DNA of 64,000 nt from Micromonospora tarapacensis (GCF_019697375.1 NZ_JAHCDI010000004.1:4451324-4515323); one strand, 5' to 3'. Shown: positions 45,333-56,165, counted from the stretch's first letter. Translations and numbers: made by a program. The notes: generated by a model from the letters alone, not told the origin.

Positions 45333-46613
45333 TCAGCCCTTGATGTACGGCTTGCCGTCGGCGGCCGGCGCCCGGACCCGGCCGACCAGCCCGGCCACGG
45401 CCAGGATCGTCGCCAGGTAGGGCAGCATGGCCAGGAACTGGCCGGGGATCACACTGTTGATCGCGCCCAGGTAGGTGGCCAACTGGTCGGCGAAGCCGAA
45501 GAAGAGTGCGGCGAGCAGCGCCCCGGTCGGGCTCCACCGGCCGAAGATCAGTGCGGCCAGGGCGATGAAGCCCTTGCCGCCGATCATGTTCTTGGTGAAC
45601 GAGTAGAGCGCCAGCGTGTACGAGGCACCACCGATGCCGGCGACCGCACCCGCCAGCAGCACGTTGCGGTAGCGCAGCCCCAGCACCTTGACGCCCAGCG
45701 TGTCCGCCGCCGTCGGGTGCTCACCGACCGAGCGGGTCCGCAGGCCCCACCGGGTGCGGAACAGCGCGATGTGGATCACGAGCACCAGCAGCAGGGCCAG
45801 GTAGAGGAAGATGTTGCCCCGGAACAGCGCCGGTCCGAGCACCGGGATGTCCGACAACAGGGGGATCTCCCAGTTGCTGAAGCGCGGGGCGCTGTTGTAG
45901 CGGGCGGCGTCGGTCTGCATCAGCCGCTCGTAGAGGAAGCCGGTGATGCCGAGTGCCAGCAGGTTGAGCACGATGCCCATGACCACCTGGTCGACCAGGT
46001 AGCGGATGCTGAACACGGCCAGCAGCAGCGAGATGAACGAGCCGCCGAGCGCGGCGGCGACCAGACCGACCCAGACGCTGCCGGAGATGCTGCCGAAGAG
46101 CGCACCGCTGAAGGCGCCCATCAGCAACTGTCCCTCGATGGCGACGTTGACCACGCCGGATCGCTCGCAGAGCACGCCCGCCAGCGACCCGAAGATGAGC
46201 GGCAGGGCGAGCAGGAATGTGCCCCGCACGATGTTGACAAGCGGCATGAAATTCTGCCCGGTCGGCGCGGCGGAGACCTGCCAGCAGAGGAACGACAGCA
46301 CGAAGGCGACCAGGCCGACGGCGAGCACCGGGACGAACCAGCGCTTCGGCACCGCGGCGAGCATCGCCGCCCCGGCGGCCAGGGTCACCAGGCCGAAGAT
46401 GACCGCGCCGATGGTGCCGTGGATCTCCAGCGCGGCCCCGGCGGCGTCCTCGCTGAGCGTGAAGCGGGCCTGGTCGCCGGTGGCGAGCGCCCCGAACAGC
46501 ACCGTGGCCAGCAGGCCGAGCGCCAGCAGCACCAGAGCCACCTTGCGGGTGCGGGTCCAGAAGCCCTCGTCGACCGGTGCGACCGCGACGTCGGGAACAG
46601 CCGTGGTGGACAT
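45333..46613 (-). CDS. Nucleoside ABC importer, second permease subunit
   Basis: 426 aa from ATG 46613, three bases after the other permease stops. BPD_transp_2-type permease with about ten membrane helices. The first two helices and a ~60-residue loop precede the core FGSLAGVLCERSGVVNVAIEGQLLMGAFSGALFG, the hallmark of the YufQ/NupQ-like group. IRYLVDQVVMGIVLNLLALGITGFLYERL and RSVGEHPTAADTLGVKVLGLRYRNVL complete it. The substrate is inferred to be nucleosides from the BMP partner and from the adjacent cdd and deoA. Confidence 0.88.
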   Translation of the reverse strand: MSTTAVPDVAVAPVDEGFWTRTRKVALVLLALGLLATVLFGALATGDQARFTLSEDAAGAALEIHGTIGAVIFGLVTLAAGAAMLAAVPKRWFVPVLAVGLVAFVLSFLCWQVSAAPTGQNFMPLVNIVRGTFLLALPLIFGSLAGVLCERSGVVNVAIEGQLLMGAFSGALFGSISGSVWVGLVAAALGGSFISLLLAVFSIRYLVDQVVMGIVLNLLALGITGFLYERLMQTDAARYNSAPRFSNWEIPLLSDIPVLGPALFRGNIFLYLALLLVLVIHIALFRTRWGLRTRSVGEHPTAADTLGVKVLGLRYRNVLLAGAVAGIGGASYTLALYSFTKNMIGGKGFIALAALIFGRWSPTGALLAALFFGFADQLATYLGAINSVIPGQFLAMLPYLATILAVAGLVGRVRAPAADGKPYIKG

Positions 46614-46616
46614 GCC

Positions 46617-47944
<1,328 letters not shown>

Positions 47945-47948
<4 letters not shown>

Positions 47949-49501
47949 GCCTTCTCGTCCTCGCTACCTGGACCCTCGGGGGCCGCAGCCACGCCGTCGG
48001 CGGTGATCCCCGCCATCAGCAGGCCGATCTGCTCGCGGGGTGTCTCCGGGCCGACGACGCCGATGATCCGCCCGCGGTACATCACCGCGATCCGGTCGGC
48101 CAGCCCGATCACCTCGTCGAGTTCGCTGGAGACCACCAGCACGGCGGTGCCGGCGTCGCGCTCGTGGACGACCCGGCTGTGGATGAACTCGATCGAGCCG
48201 ACGTCCACGCCCCGGGTGGGTTGGGCGGCGATGAGAAGCTTCAGCGACCGGGACAGCTCCCGTGCCACGATCACCTTCTGCTGGTTGCCGCCGGAGAGGG
48301 TGCCGACCGGTGCCTGCGCCGACGACGTGCGCACGTCGAACTGCTCGATCCGCTCCTGCGCCGATCTGGCGATCTCGTCCGGCCGCAGCGACAGGCCCCG
48401 GCCGAACGGCGGCCGGTCGTACACGTCCAGCACCAGGTTCTCCGCGACGGTGAACTCCTTGACCAGGCCGTCGACGCTGCGGTCCTCCGGCACGTAGCCG
48501 ACGCCGGCCCGGAGCACCTTCTTGGTCGACCAGCCGTCGACCCGCTGCCCGTCGAGGGTGACCGTGCCGGCGAGCACCGGGCGCAACCCCATGATCGCTT
48601 CGATCAGTTCGGTCTGGCCGTTGCCCTGCACGCCGGCCACGCCGAGCACCTCGCCCGCGCGTACGGTCAGGTCGACGCCGTTCACCGCGCGGACCTGCCG
48701 GTCGTCGTCGACGACCAGGCCGGAGACCTCCAGGACCGGCCCGCCCGGGGTGGCCGGAGCCTTGTCCACGGTCAGCCGGACGGTACGGCCGACCATCAGC
48801 GCGGCCAACTCGTCGCGGCTGGCCTCGGGCGACGCGGTGCCCACGGTCCGGCCGCGCCGGATCACGGTGATCCGGTCTGCGATCGCCTTGACCTCGCCAA
48901 GCTTGTGGGTGATGAAGACGATCGACTTGCCGGCGGCCTTGAGCGACCGCATCACGGTGAGCAGTTCCTCGGTCTCCTGCGGGGTGAGCACCGCCGTGGG
49001 CTCGTCCAGGATCAGCAGGTCGACGTCGCGGGTGAGCGCCTTGACGATCTCCACCCGCTGCTGGACGCCGACCGGCAGGTCCTCGATCACCGCGTCCGGG
49101 TCGACCCGCAGGTTGTAGCGCTGGGAGACCTCGGCGACCTCGCGTCGGGCCCGGCGCCGGTCCAGGAATCCGGCGATGCCGCCGCGCACCTGCTCGGCAC
49201 CGAGCATGATGTTCTCGGTGACGGTGAAGACCGGCACGAGCATGAAGTGCTGGTGCACCATGCCGATGCCCGCCGCGATGGCGTCGGAGGGGCCACGCAG
49301 CTTCAGGGGTCTCCCGTCGACCAGGATCGCGCCCTCGTCGGGCTGGTAGAGCCCGTACAGCACGTTCATCAGGGTCGACTTGCCCGCGCCGTTCTCGCCG
49401 AGCAGGGCGTGGATCTCTCCAGGCTCCACCGTCAGGTCGATGTGATCGTTGGCGACCAGATCACCGAACCGCTTGGTGATGCCGCGCAGTTCGAGTCTCA
49501 G
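47945..49501 (-). CDS. Nucleoside ABC importer ATPase (two nucleotide-binding domains), apparent CTG start
   Basis: 518 aa if translation starts at CTG 49501, giving [30 protein letters not shown] perfect AGGAGG stands five bases upstream, and no ATG, GTG or TTG in that frame preserves the first strand of the ATPase; later GTG codons would delete it. Two ABC domains: Walker [17 protein letters not shown] and signature [13 protein letters not shown] in the first; [13 protein letters not shown], with degenerate Walker A, and [32 protein letters not shown] in the second, as in RbsA/NupO-type ATPases. [13 protein letters not shown] and [20 protein letters not shown] are diagnostic. Confidence 0.9.
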
Positions 49502-49648
49502 CGCAACCTCCTGGAGTGCGAAGCGATGGTGCAGCGTAGCTGCCGGCGAGCGGAACGCGGCCCCGGCCGGACCGGTGGCGCGGACCGGCCGCCGCGGCGC
49601 GGTGGGTCTCCCCGCGCCGAAGCGGCCGGATCATTCGTGGCATGACTC

Positions 49649-49689
49649 GCCCGCCGCCCCCGGTGATCGTCTCACCGGGGACGGCGGGC
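49649..49689 (-). terminator. Strong hairpin between the BMP lipoprotein gene and the ATPase gene
   Basis: GCCCGCCG (49649-49656), one mismatch, then CCCCGGTGA (49658-49666) pair with TCACCGGGG (49672-49680) and CGGCGGGC (49682-49689): an 18-position stem with a 5-nt loop, six bases after the bmp stop. Likely a partial terminator that makes more lipoprotein than transporter. Confidence 0.75.
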
Positions 49690-49695
49690 GACGGT

Positions 49696-50778
49696 TCACT
49701 TCGGCTGGGCGGCCGACTCGACCTTGACGGTGCCGGCGGCGATGTCTGCCTTCAGCTTGTCCACCTCGGCCTTCAGTTCGGCCGGAACCTTGCTGTCGAA
49801 CTCGTGGTACGGGGCGATCGAGACGCCGTCGTTGGCCAGGGTGCCGACGAAGCCGGGGTCGGCCGCGAGCTGCTCGCCACCGGCGGCCTTGAGGACGGCC
49901 TCCTTGACCGCGCCCGGGATGTTCTTCACCACGGTCGTGATGATCGCCGGGCAGTTCGGGGTGCTCTCGCAGCCGTCGACGTCCACCCAGATGGTGTCGT
50001 ACTTACCGCCGGAGGCCTGGGCCGCACCGGTGGTGCCGAGGCCGGCGCCACCGGCGACCGGCATGATGATGTCCGCGCCCTGGGCGACCAGCGCGTCGCT
50101 CACCTTCTTGCCCTCGTCCTGCTTGACGAAGTCGTTGGTGAAGGAGCCGTTCTGGGTCTCCTTGTTCCAACCGAGAACCTGGACGTCCTTGCCCTTGGCC
50201 TCGTTGTAGTAGGCGACACCGTCGGCGTAGCCGTCCATGAAGATGGTCACCGGCGGGATCTTCAGGCCGCCGTAGGTGCCCACCTTGCCGCTCTCGCTCA
50301 TGCCGGCGGCGACGTAGCCGGCGAGGAAGGCGGCCTGGGCGGTGTCGAACTGCATCGGGTAGACGTTGGCCACGGCCGGGTCGGCGTCGACGATGCCGAA
50401 CTGCTGGTCCGGGTTCGCCTCAGCGATCTTCTTGGTCGCGTCGCCCATCAGGCCGCCGACGGCCAGGATGAAGTCGCAGTCCTGGTTGACGTACTGGGTG
50501 AGGTTCGGCTCGTAGTCCGCCTCGGCCTTGGACGCGACGTACTTGATGTCGATGTTGCTGTTCTCCGCCTTGGCGTCCTCCAGGCCCTTCCAGGCCGAGG
50601 CGTTGAACGACTTGTCGTCGATGCCCCCGACGTCGGTGACCATGCAGGCGCTGTACTTCTCGCCGCCGGAACCGGCGTTGTTGTCCTCATCCGGAGCCTC
50701 GCCACAGGCGGCGGCGCTCAGCACGAGCCCACCCGCCGCAATGATCGAGGCGATCCGCATCCCACGCACCGAGCGCAA
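49696..50778 (-). CDS. BMP-family nucleoside-binding lipoprotein
   Basis: 360 aa from TTG 50778, chosen because AAGGAG is five bases upstream; ATG 50760 is an alternative. Signal peptide of ~20 residues with a lipobox-like LSAAAC, so the protein is anchored outside the membrane. The PnrA/BMP fold shows ACMVTDVGGIDDKSFNASAWKGLEDAK, DFILAVGGLMGDATKKIAEANPDQQFGIVDAD, MSESGKVGTYGGLKIPPVTIFMDGYADGVAYYN and IIMPVAGGAGLGTTGAAQ. Members bind purine or pyrimidine nucleosides, in keeping with cdd and deoA in the same cluster. First gene of the importer operon. Confidence 0.93.
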   Translation of the reverse strand: MRSVRGMRIASIIAAGGLVLSAAACGEAPDEDNNAGSGGEKYSACMVTDVGGIDDKSFNASAWKGLEDAKAENSNIDIKYVASKAEADYEPNLTQYVNQDCDFILAVGGLMGDATKKIAEANPDQQFGIVDADPAVANVYPMQFDTAQAAFLAGYVAAGMSESGKVGTYGGLKIPPVTIFMDGYADGVAYYNEAKGKDVQVLGWNKETQNGSFTNDFVKQDEGKKVSDALVAQGADIIMPVAGGAGLGTTGAAQASGGKYDTIWVDVDGCESTPNCPAIITTVVKNIPGAVKEAVLKAAGGEQLAADPGFVGTLANDGVSIAPYHEFDSKVPAELKAEVDKLKADIAAGTVKVESAAQPK

Positions 50779-51036
50779 GACGTCTCCTTCCCATTGCACA
50801 CCGCGGGGTACGCGGTGGCAGCCCTTGAGCCGGCCTGCGCTGCGCCGCCGGCGTCCCACGTTACGGGAGCAGAGCGTACGCCCCCGCCCACCTGCCGACC
50901 GACAATCGTGCTGGACTGTTGGAGGCCTGTTACCCGTACGTAATGCTTGGGTGGGGCGTACCACTCAGGATGCCGGCAGATGGGCGGCCGGGCGGGCGGA
51001 ACGTCTTTTTTCAGCGGCTGCCGGGCGGTCCGACGA

Positions 51037-51387
51037 TCACCGCCAGAAGACCGCCACGGCCGCGGTGACCAGGGTCAATCCCGCGATGGCGAGGAAGTGC
51101 CCCCGGTTGACGTCGGCCCGCTTGCGGGAGAAGAAGACCATGACGAAGATCAGCAGTGCGAGCACCAGCTTCGTCACAAGCTTCGCCGGTGCCGGCTCGT
51201 CGCCGTCGCGCAGCGGGGCGGCCAGGCCGATGCCGCTCAGCAGCTGGATCACCGAGCCCCAGAGCATGGCGGCGTTGATCCGGAGCTTGCCGGTGAGGTA
51301 TTGGGCGATCGTGCCGCCGAGCAGCAGCGCGAACCCGATCAGGTGGACGTAGAGGAGGATGAGTCGAAGTGCTTCCACCCGACCCAT
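51037..51387 (-). CDS. Small four-helix membrane protein
   Basis: 116 aa from ATG 51387. Four predicted helices: ALRLILLYVHLIGFALLLGGTIAQYL, MLWGSVIQLLSGIGLAAPL, KLVTKLVLALLIFVMVFFSR and FLAIAGLTLVTAAVAVFW. A conserved His in the first helix resembles small DUF2269-like or cytochrome-b-like membrane proteins, but no family is certain. It lies between malG and the nucleoside importer; 258 bp separate it from the bmp start, so it is probably a separate transcription unit. Confidence 0.65.
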   Translation of the reverse strand: MGRVEALRLILLYVHLIGFALLLGGTIAQYLTGKLRINAAMLWGSVIQLLSGIGLAAPLRDGDEPAPAKLVTKLVLALLIFVMVFFSRKRADVNRGHFLAIAGLTLVTAAVAVFWR

Positions 51388-51427
51388 CCTGCCCTATCAA
51401 CGACGGTTTGTAGTAGAGGCACCGTGG

Positions 51428-52276
51428 TCAGCCCTTCGTGCCGCCCGCGGTCAGGCCGGAGACCAGGTGCTTCTGCGCGAAGAAGAAGACCAGGCCGGCC
51501 GGGACGGTGACCAGGACGGCCGCCGCCGTCAGGTACTCCCACTGCGGGTTGAACTGCGGCACGAACTGCTGGAGCCCGTAGGCGAGGGTGAACTTGTCGT
51601 CGGTCTGGATGAAGGCCGATGCGTACGCCACCTCCCCCCAGGCGGTGAGAAAGGTGTAGAAGGCGGTGACCGCCACGGCCGGACGGGCCAGCGGCAGCAC
51701 CACCCGCCAGAAGGTGGCGAACGGACCGCATCCGTCCAGCGCCGCCGCCTCGTCCAGCGAGGTCGGGATGGAGTCGAAGTAGCCCTTCAACATCCAGGCG
51801 CAGAACGGCACCGCGATGGTCAGGTACGCGATGATCAGCGCGGGCATGGTGTTGATCAGCCCCAATCGGGCCATGATCGTGTAGATCGGCACGATCAGGA
51901 TGGCCACCGGGAACATCTGGGTGACCAGGAAGACCATCATCAGCGGCCGGCGGCCGGGAAAGTTGAACCGGGACACCGCGTACCCGGTGGTGGCCGACAG
52001 GAAGATGCCGATGGTCATGGTGAAGGCCGCGACGATCACCGAGTTGAGGAACCACCTCGGGAAGTTCGTCTCGGTCAGCACGTAGCCGTAGTTGGCCAGG
52101 GTGGTGTCCCGGAACAGGGTCAGCTCGCTGCTCTGGATCGCGTACCCGGGCTTCAGCGACGACAGCAGCACCCAGACGATCGGGCCGATCGCGATCAGCG
52201 ATGCCAGGATCAACGTGCCGTGCAGCAGGGCCGACCTCGCCGGACCACGGCGACTGCGACCGGGTGCCCGCGCCAT
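51428..52276 (-). CDS. malG: Maltose/alpha-glucoside ABC permease, MalG type
   Basis: 282 aa from ATG 52276, whose ATGA overlaps the malF stop. Six-helix permease with the EAA loop YFDSIPTSLDEAAALDGCGPFATFWRVVLPLARPAVAVTAFYTFL that contacts the ATPase. The start ALLHGTLILASLIAIGPIVWVLLSSLKPG and the end TVPAGLVFFFAQKHLVSGLTAGGTKG are typical of MalG. No ATPase gene is in the operon, so a shared MsiK-type ATPase elsewhere is expected. Confidence 0.92.
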   Translation of the reverse strand: MARAPGRSRRGPARSALLHGTLILASLIAIGPIVWVLLSSLKPGYAIQSSELTLFRDTTLANYGYVLTETNFPRWFLNSVIVAAFTMTIGIFLSATTGYAVSRFNFPGRRPLMMVFLVTQMFPVAILIVPIYTIMARLGLINTMPALIIAYLTIAVPFCAWMLKGYFDSIPTSLDEAAALDGCGPFATFWRVVLPLARPAVAVTAFYTFLTAWGEVAYASAFIQTDDKFTLAYGLQQFVPQFNPQWEYLTAAAVLVTVPAGLVFFFAQKHLVSGLTAGGTKG

Positions 52277-53292
52277 CACCACACCTCGCCTTGCTTACGC
52301 AGGGCCCGTCGGTAGAACACCGAGAACACCAGCAGGATCGACAGGATCAGTACGCCGTACGTCGAGGCCAACGAGTAGTTGCGGATGCCCTCGAACGCCG
52401 CCCGGTAGGCGCCGGTCACCAGGATCTCGCTCTGCCCGGCCGGCTGTCCCTCGGTCACCAGGAAGATGATCGGGAACATGTTGAACGTCCAGATGGTGCC
52501 GAGCAGCACCACGGTCATGCTGACCGGACGCAGGCCGGGCAGGGTGATGTTCGTGAACCGCTGCCAGGCCGAGGCCCCGTCGATCTCGGCCGCCTCGTAC
52601 AGCTCGGACGGGATGGTCTGCATGCCGCCGAGCAGCGCCACCATCATGAACGGCACACCGAGCCAGATGTTGGTGACGATGGCGGTGAGCAGCGAGGTCC
52701 ACCGGTCGGCGAACCAGGAGACCGGATCGATGCCGACGGCGGAGAGCAGGGCGTTGGCCAGGCCGAAGCGCTCGTTGAAGATGAACTTCCAGGCGAACGC
52801 GCTGACGAAGGCGGGCACCGCCCAGGGCAGGATCAACAGCACGCGGTACAGGCCGCGCAGGCGCATCGGGCGGTTGAGCATGGTGGCCAGGCCGAGCCCC
52901 AGGCCGAAGTGGCAGGCCACGCAGACCAACGTCCAGATCAGCGTGGTGCCGGTCCACTGCCAGAACTCCCCGACCTCGCCGGTGAGCACCCGCACGTAGT
53001 TGTCGAGGCCGACGAACTCCCACTTGTTGGGGTTGTCGTTGCAGACCTCGCTGCCGGTGATCGACCTGATGCAGATCTCGGCGGCCTGGTTGGCCTCGGT
53101 GAGGTTGGTGAAGGAGAGCCAGATCCCGCGGAACAGCGGGTAGAAGATCAGAACTGCCAGGACGATCACGACGGGCAGCACCATCGCCCAGGCGTACCAG
53201 TGCTTCTCCCAGCTGCGACGCAGCCGGGACGGACGAGCGGATCGGCCGGGCGGCGTCGACGGCGGCGCCGGATCGGCTGTCACGGTGGTCAT
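52276..53292 (-). CDS. malF: Maltose/alpha-glucoside ABC permease, MalF type
   Basis: 338 aa from ATG 53292. N-terminal cytoplasmic Pro/Arg-rich lead, then HWYAWAMVLPVVIVLAVLIFYPLFRGIWLSFTN and a periplasmic-side loop with two Cys (AEICIRSITGSEVCNDN). The EAA loop QTIPSELYEAAEIDGASAWQRFTNITLPGLRPV marks an ABC permease of the MalF group. Preceded by a strong hairpin after malE. Pairs with MalG. Confidence 0.92.
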   Translation of the reverse strand: MTTVTADPAPPSTPPGRSARPSRLRRSWEKHWYAWAMVLPVVIVLAVLIFYPLFRGIWLSFTNLTEANQAAEICIRSITGSEVCNDNPNKWEFVGLDNYVRVLTGEVGEFWQWTGTTLIWTLVCVACHFGLGLGLATMLNRPMRLRGLYRVLLILPWAVPAFVSAFAWKFIFNERFGLANALLSAVGIDPVSWFADRWTSLLTAIVTNIWLGVPFMMVALLGGMQTIPSELYEAAEIDGASAWQRFTNITLPGLRPVSMTVVLLGTIWTFNMFPIIFLVTEGQPAGQSEILVTGAYRAAFEGIRNYSLASTYGVLILSILLVFSVFYRRALRKQGEVW

Positions 53293-53316
53293 CAGCTGCG
53301 CTCCATGAGGGGAGAT

Positions 53317-53360
53317 CCGGCAGGGCCCCGCGACCGGGGACGGTCACGCGACCCTGCCGG
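53317..53360 (-). terminator. Hairpin between malE and malF
   Basis: CCGGCAGGG (53317-53325) pairs perfectly with CCCTGCCGG (53352-53360), enclosing CCCCG/CGGGG. A second perfect palindrome TCACCGGCCGGTGA lies at 53372-53385. They follow the malE stop by 13-40 bases and probably cut transcription so that binding protein exceeds permease. Confidence 0.65.
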
Positions 53361-53398
53361 GTGCCGAGAGGTCACCGGCCGGTGAGCCGGCGGTGAGA

Positions 53399-54700
53399 TC
53401 AGTTCTCGTAGGAGGGGACGACCTCGGCCTGGTACTTCTGTGCGACGGTGTCCAGCGCGGCCTGCGGGTCCTTGTCCTGGATCAGGATCTCGGTGGCCAT
53501 CTGGTCGAGCGGGCCGAAGAACTGGCCGGCCTCGGGGATCCACGGGCGACCCACACCGGCCTCCACGACCGGCTGGAACGCGGCGACCACGGCGTTGTTC
53601 TTGACCGCGTCGAGGTCGTACGCCGAGGTGCGGGTGGGCAGCAGGCCGAGCTTCTCCGACAGGAATGCCTGCGATTCGGCGGAGCTCATGAACTTGACGA
53701 ACGCGACAGCGGCGTCGACCTTCTCCTGCGGCATGCCGGACCAGATCACGTAGTTGTGGCCACCGACCGGGCCACCGGCCCGGGCCGAGCCGGCCGGCAC
53801 CGGTGCGACGCCCAGGTTCTCCAGGCCACCGAAGCCTGGTGCCTGCTGGACGTTGTTGACCTCCCACGGACCGTTGATGATCATGGCGACCTTCTTCTCC
53901 TTGAAGAGGGTCATCATGGTGCCGTAGGAGTCGTTGGCGGAGGGCTTCACGGCCGCGCCGCTGTCGATCAGGTCCTTGGCGATCGCCAGCCCGGCCGCGT
54001 TCTGCGCCGAGTTGACCACGATCTTCTTGTCGGCGGTGTCGACCAGGTCACCGCCCTCGCCGTACATGAAGGGCAGCAGGAAGTAGCCGGCCGGGTTGAG
54101 GTAGACACCCTCGGCGTCGGTCTTCTCCTTGATGGTCTGCGAGACGGTCTTCAGCTCGGCCCAGGTCTTCGGAGCCGCACTGATGCCGGCCTGGCTCAGC
54201 AGTTCCTTGTTGTACATCAGCGCGAGGCTGTCGGTGACCTGCGGGACGCCGTAGGTCTTGCCGTCGTACTTGTTGGAGGCGAGCGGGGTCTCCAGGAAGT
54301 CGGCGGAGTCGGCGAGCAGCTCGGAGCCGTCGAGCGTGTAGAGGTAGCCCAGCGAGGCGAACTCGGGCACCCAGGCGACCTCGGCCCGCAGGATGTCCGG
54401 AGCGCCGGTCCCGGCCTGCGCGGCGGTCTTGAACTTGTTCTGCGCCTCACCGAACGGGACCGACTGATAGTTGATCTTCACGTTCGGGTACGTCTGGTTG
54501 AACTTCGCGATCAGCTCCTGGAACGCCGGACCCTCGTTCTTCGGGTCCGAGGTGTCCCACCAGGTCAGTTCTGCGGTGAGAGAGGCGGGGTCGACCGCGG
54601 GCTGCTGCTCGGCCGCCTCGTCGTCCCCGCCGCATGCGGCGACGGAGAGGGCGAGTGTGGCGGCGGCGAGTACGGCGGTCCCCCTGGCGGTGCGGCGCAT
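53399..54700 (-). CDS. malE: Maltose/alpha-glucoside-binding lipoprotein
   Basis: 433 aa from ATG 54700 with AGGAG five bases upstream. Signal peptide with lipobox SVAAC. Family 1 extracellular solute-binding protein: LTWWDTSDPKNEGPAFQELIAKFNQTYPNVKINYQSV, PDILRAEVAWVPEFASLGYL, YGVPQVTDSLALMYNKELL, VAMIINGPWEVNNV and IWSGMPQEKVDAAVAFVKFMSSAESQAFLSEKLGLLPTR. The substrate is inferred from the linked LacI regulator and GH13 alpha-glucosidase. Promoter region has LacI-type operators. Confidence 0.92.
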   Translation of the reverse strand: MRRTARGTAVLAAATLALSVAACGGDDEAAEQQPAVDPASLTAELTWWDTSDPKNEGPAFQELIAKFNQTYPNVKINYQSVPFGEAQNKFKTAAQAGTGAPDILRAEVAWVPEFASLGYLYTLDGSELLADSADFLETPLASNKYDGKTYGVPQVTDSLALMYNKELLSQAGISAAPKTWAELKTVSQTIKEKTDAEGVYLNPAGYFLLPFMYGEGGDLVDTADKKIVVNSAQNAAGLAIAKDLIDSGAAVKPSANDSYGTMMTLFKEKKVAMIINGPWEVNNVQQAPGFGGLENLGVAPVPAGSARAGGPVGGHNYVIWSGMPQEKVDAAVAFVKFMSSAESQAFLSEKLGLLPTRTSAYDLDAVKNNAVVAAFQPVVEAGVGRPWIPEAGQFFGPLDQMATEILIQDKDPQAALDTVAQKYQAEVVPSYEN

Positions 54701-55018
54701 GTTCGCTCCTAAGTTGCCTGCCGGGTAACGGCGGGACAGTAGCAAGAAGTTTCGTAACTCGAAACCCTTTGCGAATGCCCTTGCAACAACCGTGCCTCAT
54801 CCGCAACTTCGATGATCGACAACTGTGTCCTTATGCGTACCTTGTCCCCGATGCGGGTGACCGAACTCCCATCTCCACCGCCCACCGGGCCACCCGTGGC
54901 CACGATGAAGCCCAGCCCAGGCGCGGTTTGGTGGGCACGCTCCCAACGTCCGCTGCTCGATTCTGCAACTTCTTGCTGACGAATGCGCAAAAACCCGGCG
55001 GTGAGCTACAGTGCCGCC
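54701..55018. promoter_or_regulatory. Divergent malE/lacI control region with operators
   Basis: On the malE side TACTGT (54740-54735) is a -10 candidate with TTTCGA 17 bases upstream. The -35 lies inside the perfect dyad GTTTCG-agtta-CGAAAC (54749-54765). GCAAG (54742-54746) and CTTGCAA (54780-54786) flank it, and TTGC/GCAA half-sites recur. On the lacI side TACAGT (55007-55012) ends six bases before the ATG at 55019 (leaderless), with CTTGCTG and GCGCAAA upstream. This supports repression of malE and autorepression of lacI. Confidence 0.55.
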
Positions 55019-56103
55019 ATGCGCGCTCGCCTGTCCGACATCGCCCAGCAGGCCGACGTCAGCGAGGCCACCGTGTCGCGGGTGCTCAACGACCGCCCCG
55101 GCGTGGCACCCGAGACCCGGCAGGCCGTCCTGACCGCACTCGACGTGCTCGGCTACGAGCGCCCCGCCCGGCTGCGCAAGCGCAGCGCCGGGCTGGTCGG
55201 TCTCGTGGTGCCGGAACTGGACAACCCGATCTTCCCCGCCTTCGCCCAGATCATCGAGTCGGCCCTGGCCCCGACCGGGTTCACCCCGGTGCTGTGCACC
55301 CAGACCCCCGGCGGCGTCCGCGAGGACGAGTACGTCGAGATGCTGCTCGACCGGCAGGTCTCCGGGATCGTCTTCGTCTCCGGCCTGCACGCCGACACCG
55401 CCGCCGACCACGACCGGTACCGGACGCTGCTCGCCCGCCCGCTGCCGGTCGTCATGATCAACGGGTACGCGCCCGGCGTCTCGGCGCCCTTCGTCTCCTG
55501 CGACGACCGGGAGGCGGCGGAGCTGGCCGTGGCCCATCTGGTGGCCCTGGGTCACCGGCGGATCGGGTTGATCACCGGCCCGGACCGGTTCGTGCCGGTG
55601 CAGCGCAAGGTCGGTGGCTACAAGGCGGCGATGCGACGCCTCGCCGGGGTCGACGACGACGAGATGGCCGAGCTGACCGAACTCTCGCTGTTCGGCGTGG
55701 AGGGCGGGGAGGCGGCGGCCGGTCGACTGATCGAGCGTGGCGCCACCGGTGTCGTCTGCGGCTCCGATCTGATGGCACTCGGCGCGGTCCGGGCGGCCCG
55801 GCAGCGCGGCCTGTCCGTGCCGGAGGATCTCTCGGTGGTCGGCTACGACGACTCCCCGCTGATGGCCTTCACCGACCCACCGCTGACGACCATTCGCCAG
55901 CCGGTCGCCGCGATGGCGGTCGCCGCGGTCCGGGCCCTGGTCGACGAGATCAACGGCCATGGCGCCCCGCACTCCGAGTACCTCTTCCGGCCGGAACTGG
56001 TGGTACGCGGGTCGACCGCGGGGGCGCGCCAGGACGGCACGGCGGCCCAGGGGGTCCAGGGCGGCAGCGGCCGGCACCACCCGCGCTCCCGGTCCCGGCG
56101 TGA
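55019..56103 (+). CDS. malR: LacI-family regulator of the maltose operon; stop codon apparently lost by a one-base deletion
   Basis: From ATG 55019: helix-turn-helix ARLSDIAQQADVSEATVSRVLNDRPGVAPETRQAVLTAL, hinge, then the periplasmic-binding-like core GLVGLVVPELDNPIFPAFAQIIESAL, CTQTPGGVREDEYVEMLL, VISCDDREAAELAVAHLVALGHRRIGLITG-like strand, and SVVGYDDSPLMAFTDPPLTTIRQP. It should end near residue 350. As sequenced the frame has no stop and continues through the operator into the alpha-glucosidase. Adding one G to the G-run at 56020-56024 gives a stop at 56103 and a natural Pro-rich tail, so 56103 is my preferred end. Represses malEFG and the glucosidase, relieved by maltodextrin; inferred. 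Confidence 0.85.
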
Positions 56104-56136
56104 CGGCGGCCTCACCCGGAGCCCTCGCCGACCGTT

Positions 56137-56165
56137 CTTGCGCAAGGAATGCTTGACTCTTGCAG
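56137..56165 (+). promoter_or_regulatory. CTTGC-type operator upstream of the alpha-glucosidase
   Basis: A perfect palindrome CTTGCGCAAG (56137-56146) is followed by GCTTGAC and CTTGCAG (56159-56165). Direct and inverted CTTGCAG-like repeats are known targets of Reg1/MalR-type LacI regulators at Streptomyces alpha-amylase promoters. Confidence 0.6.
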
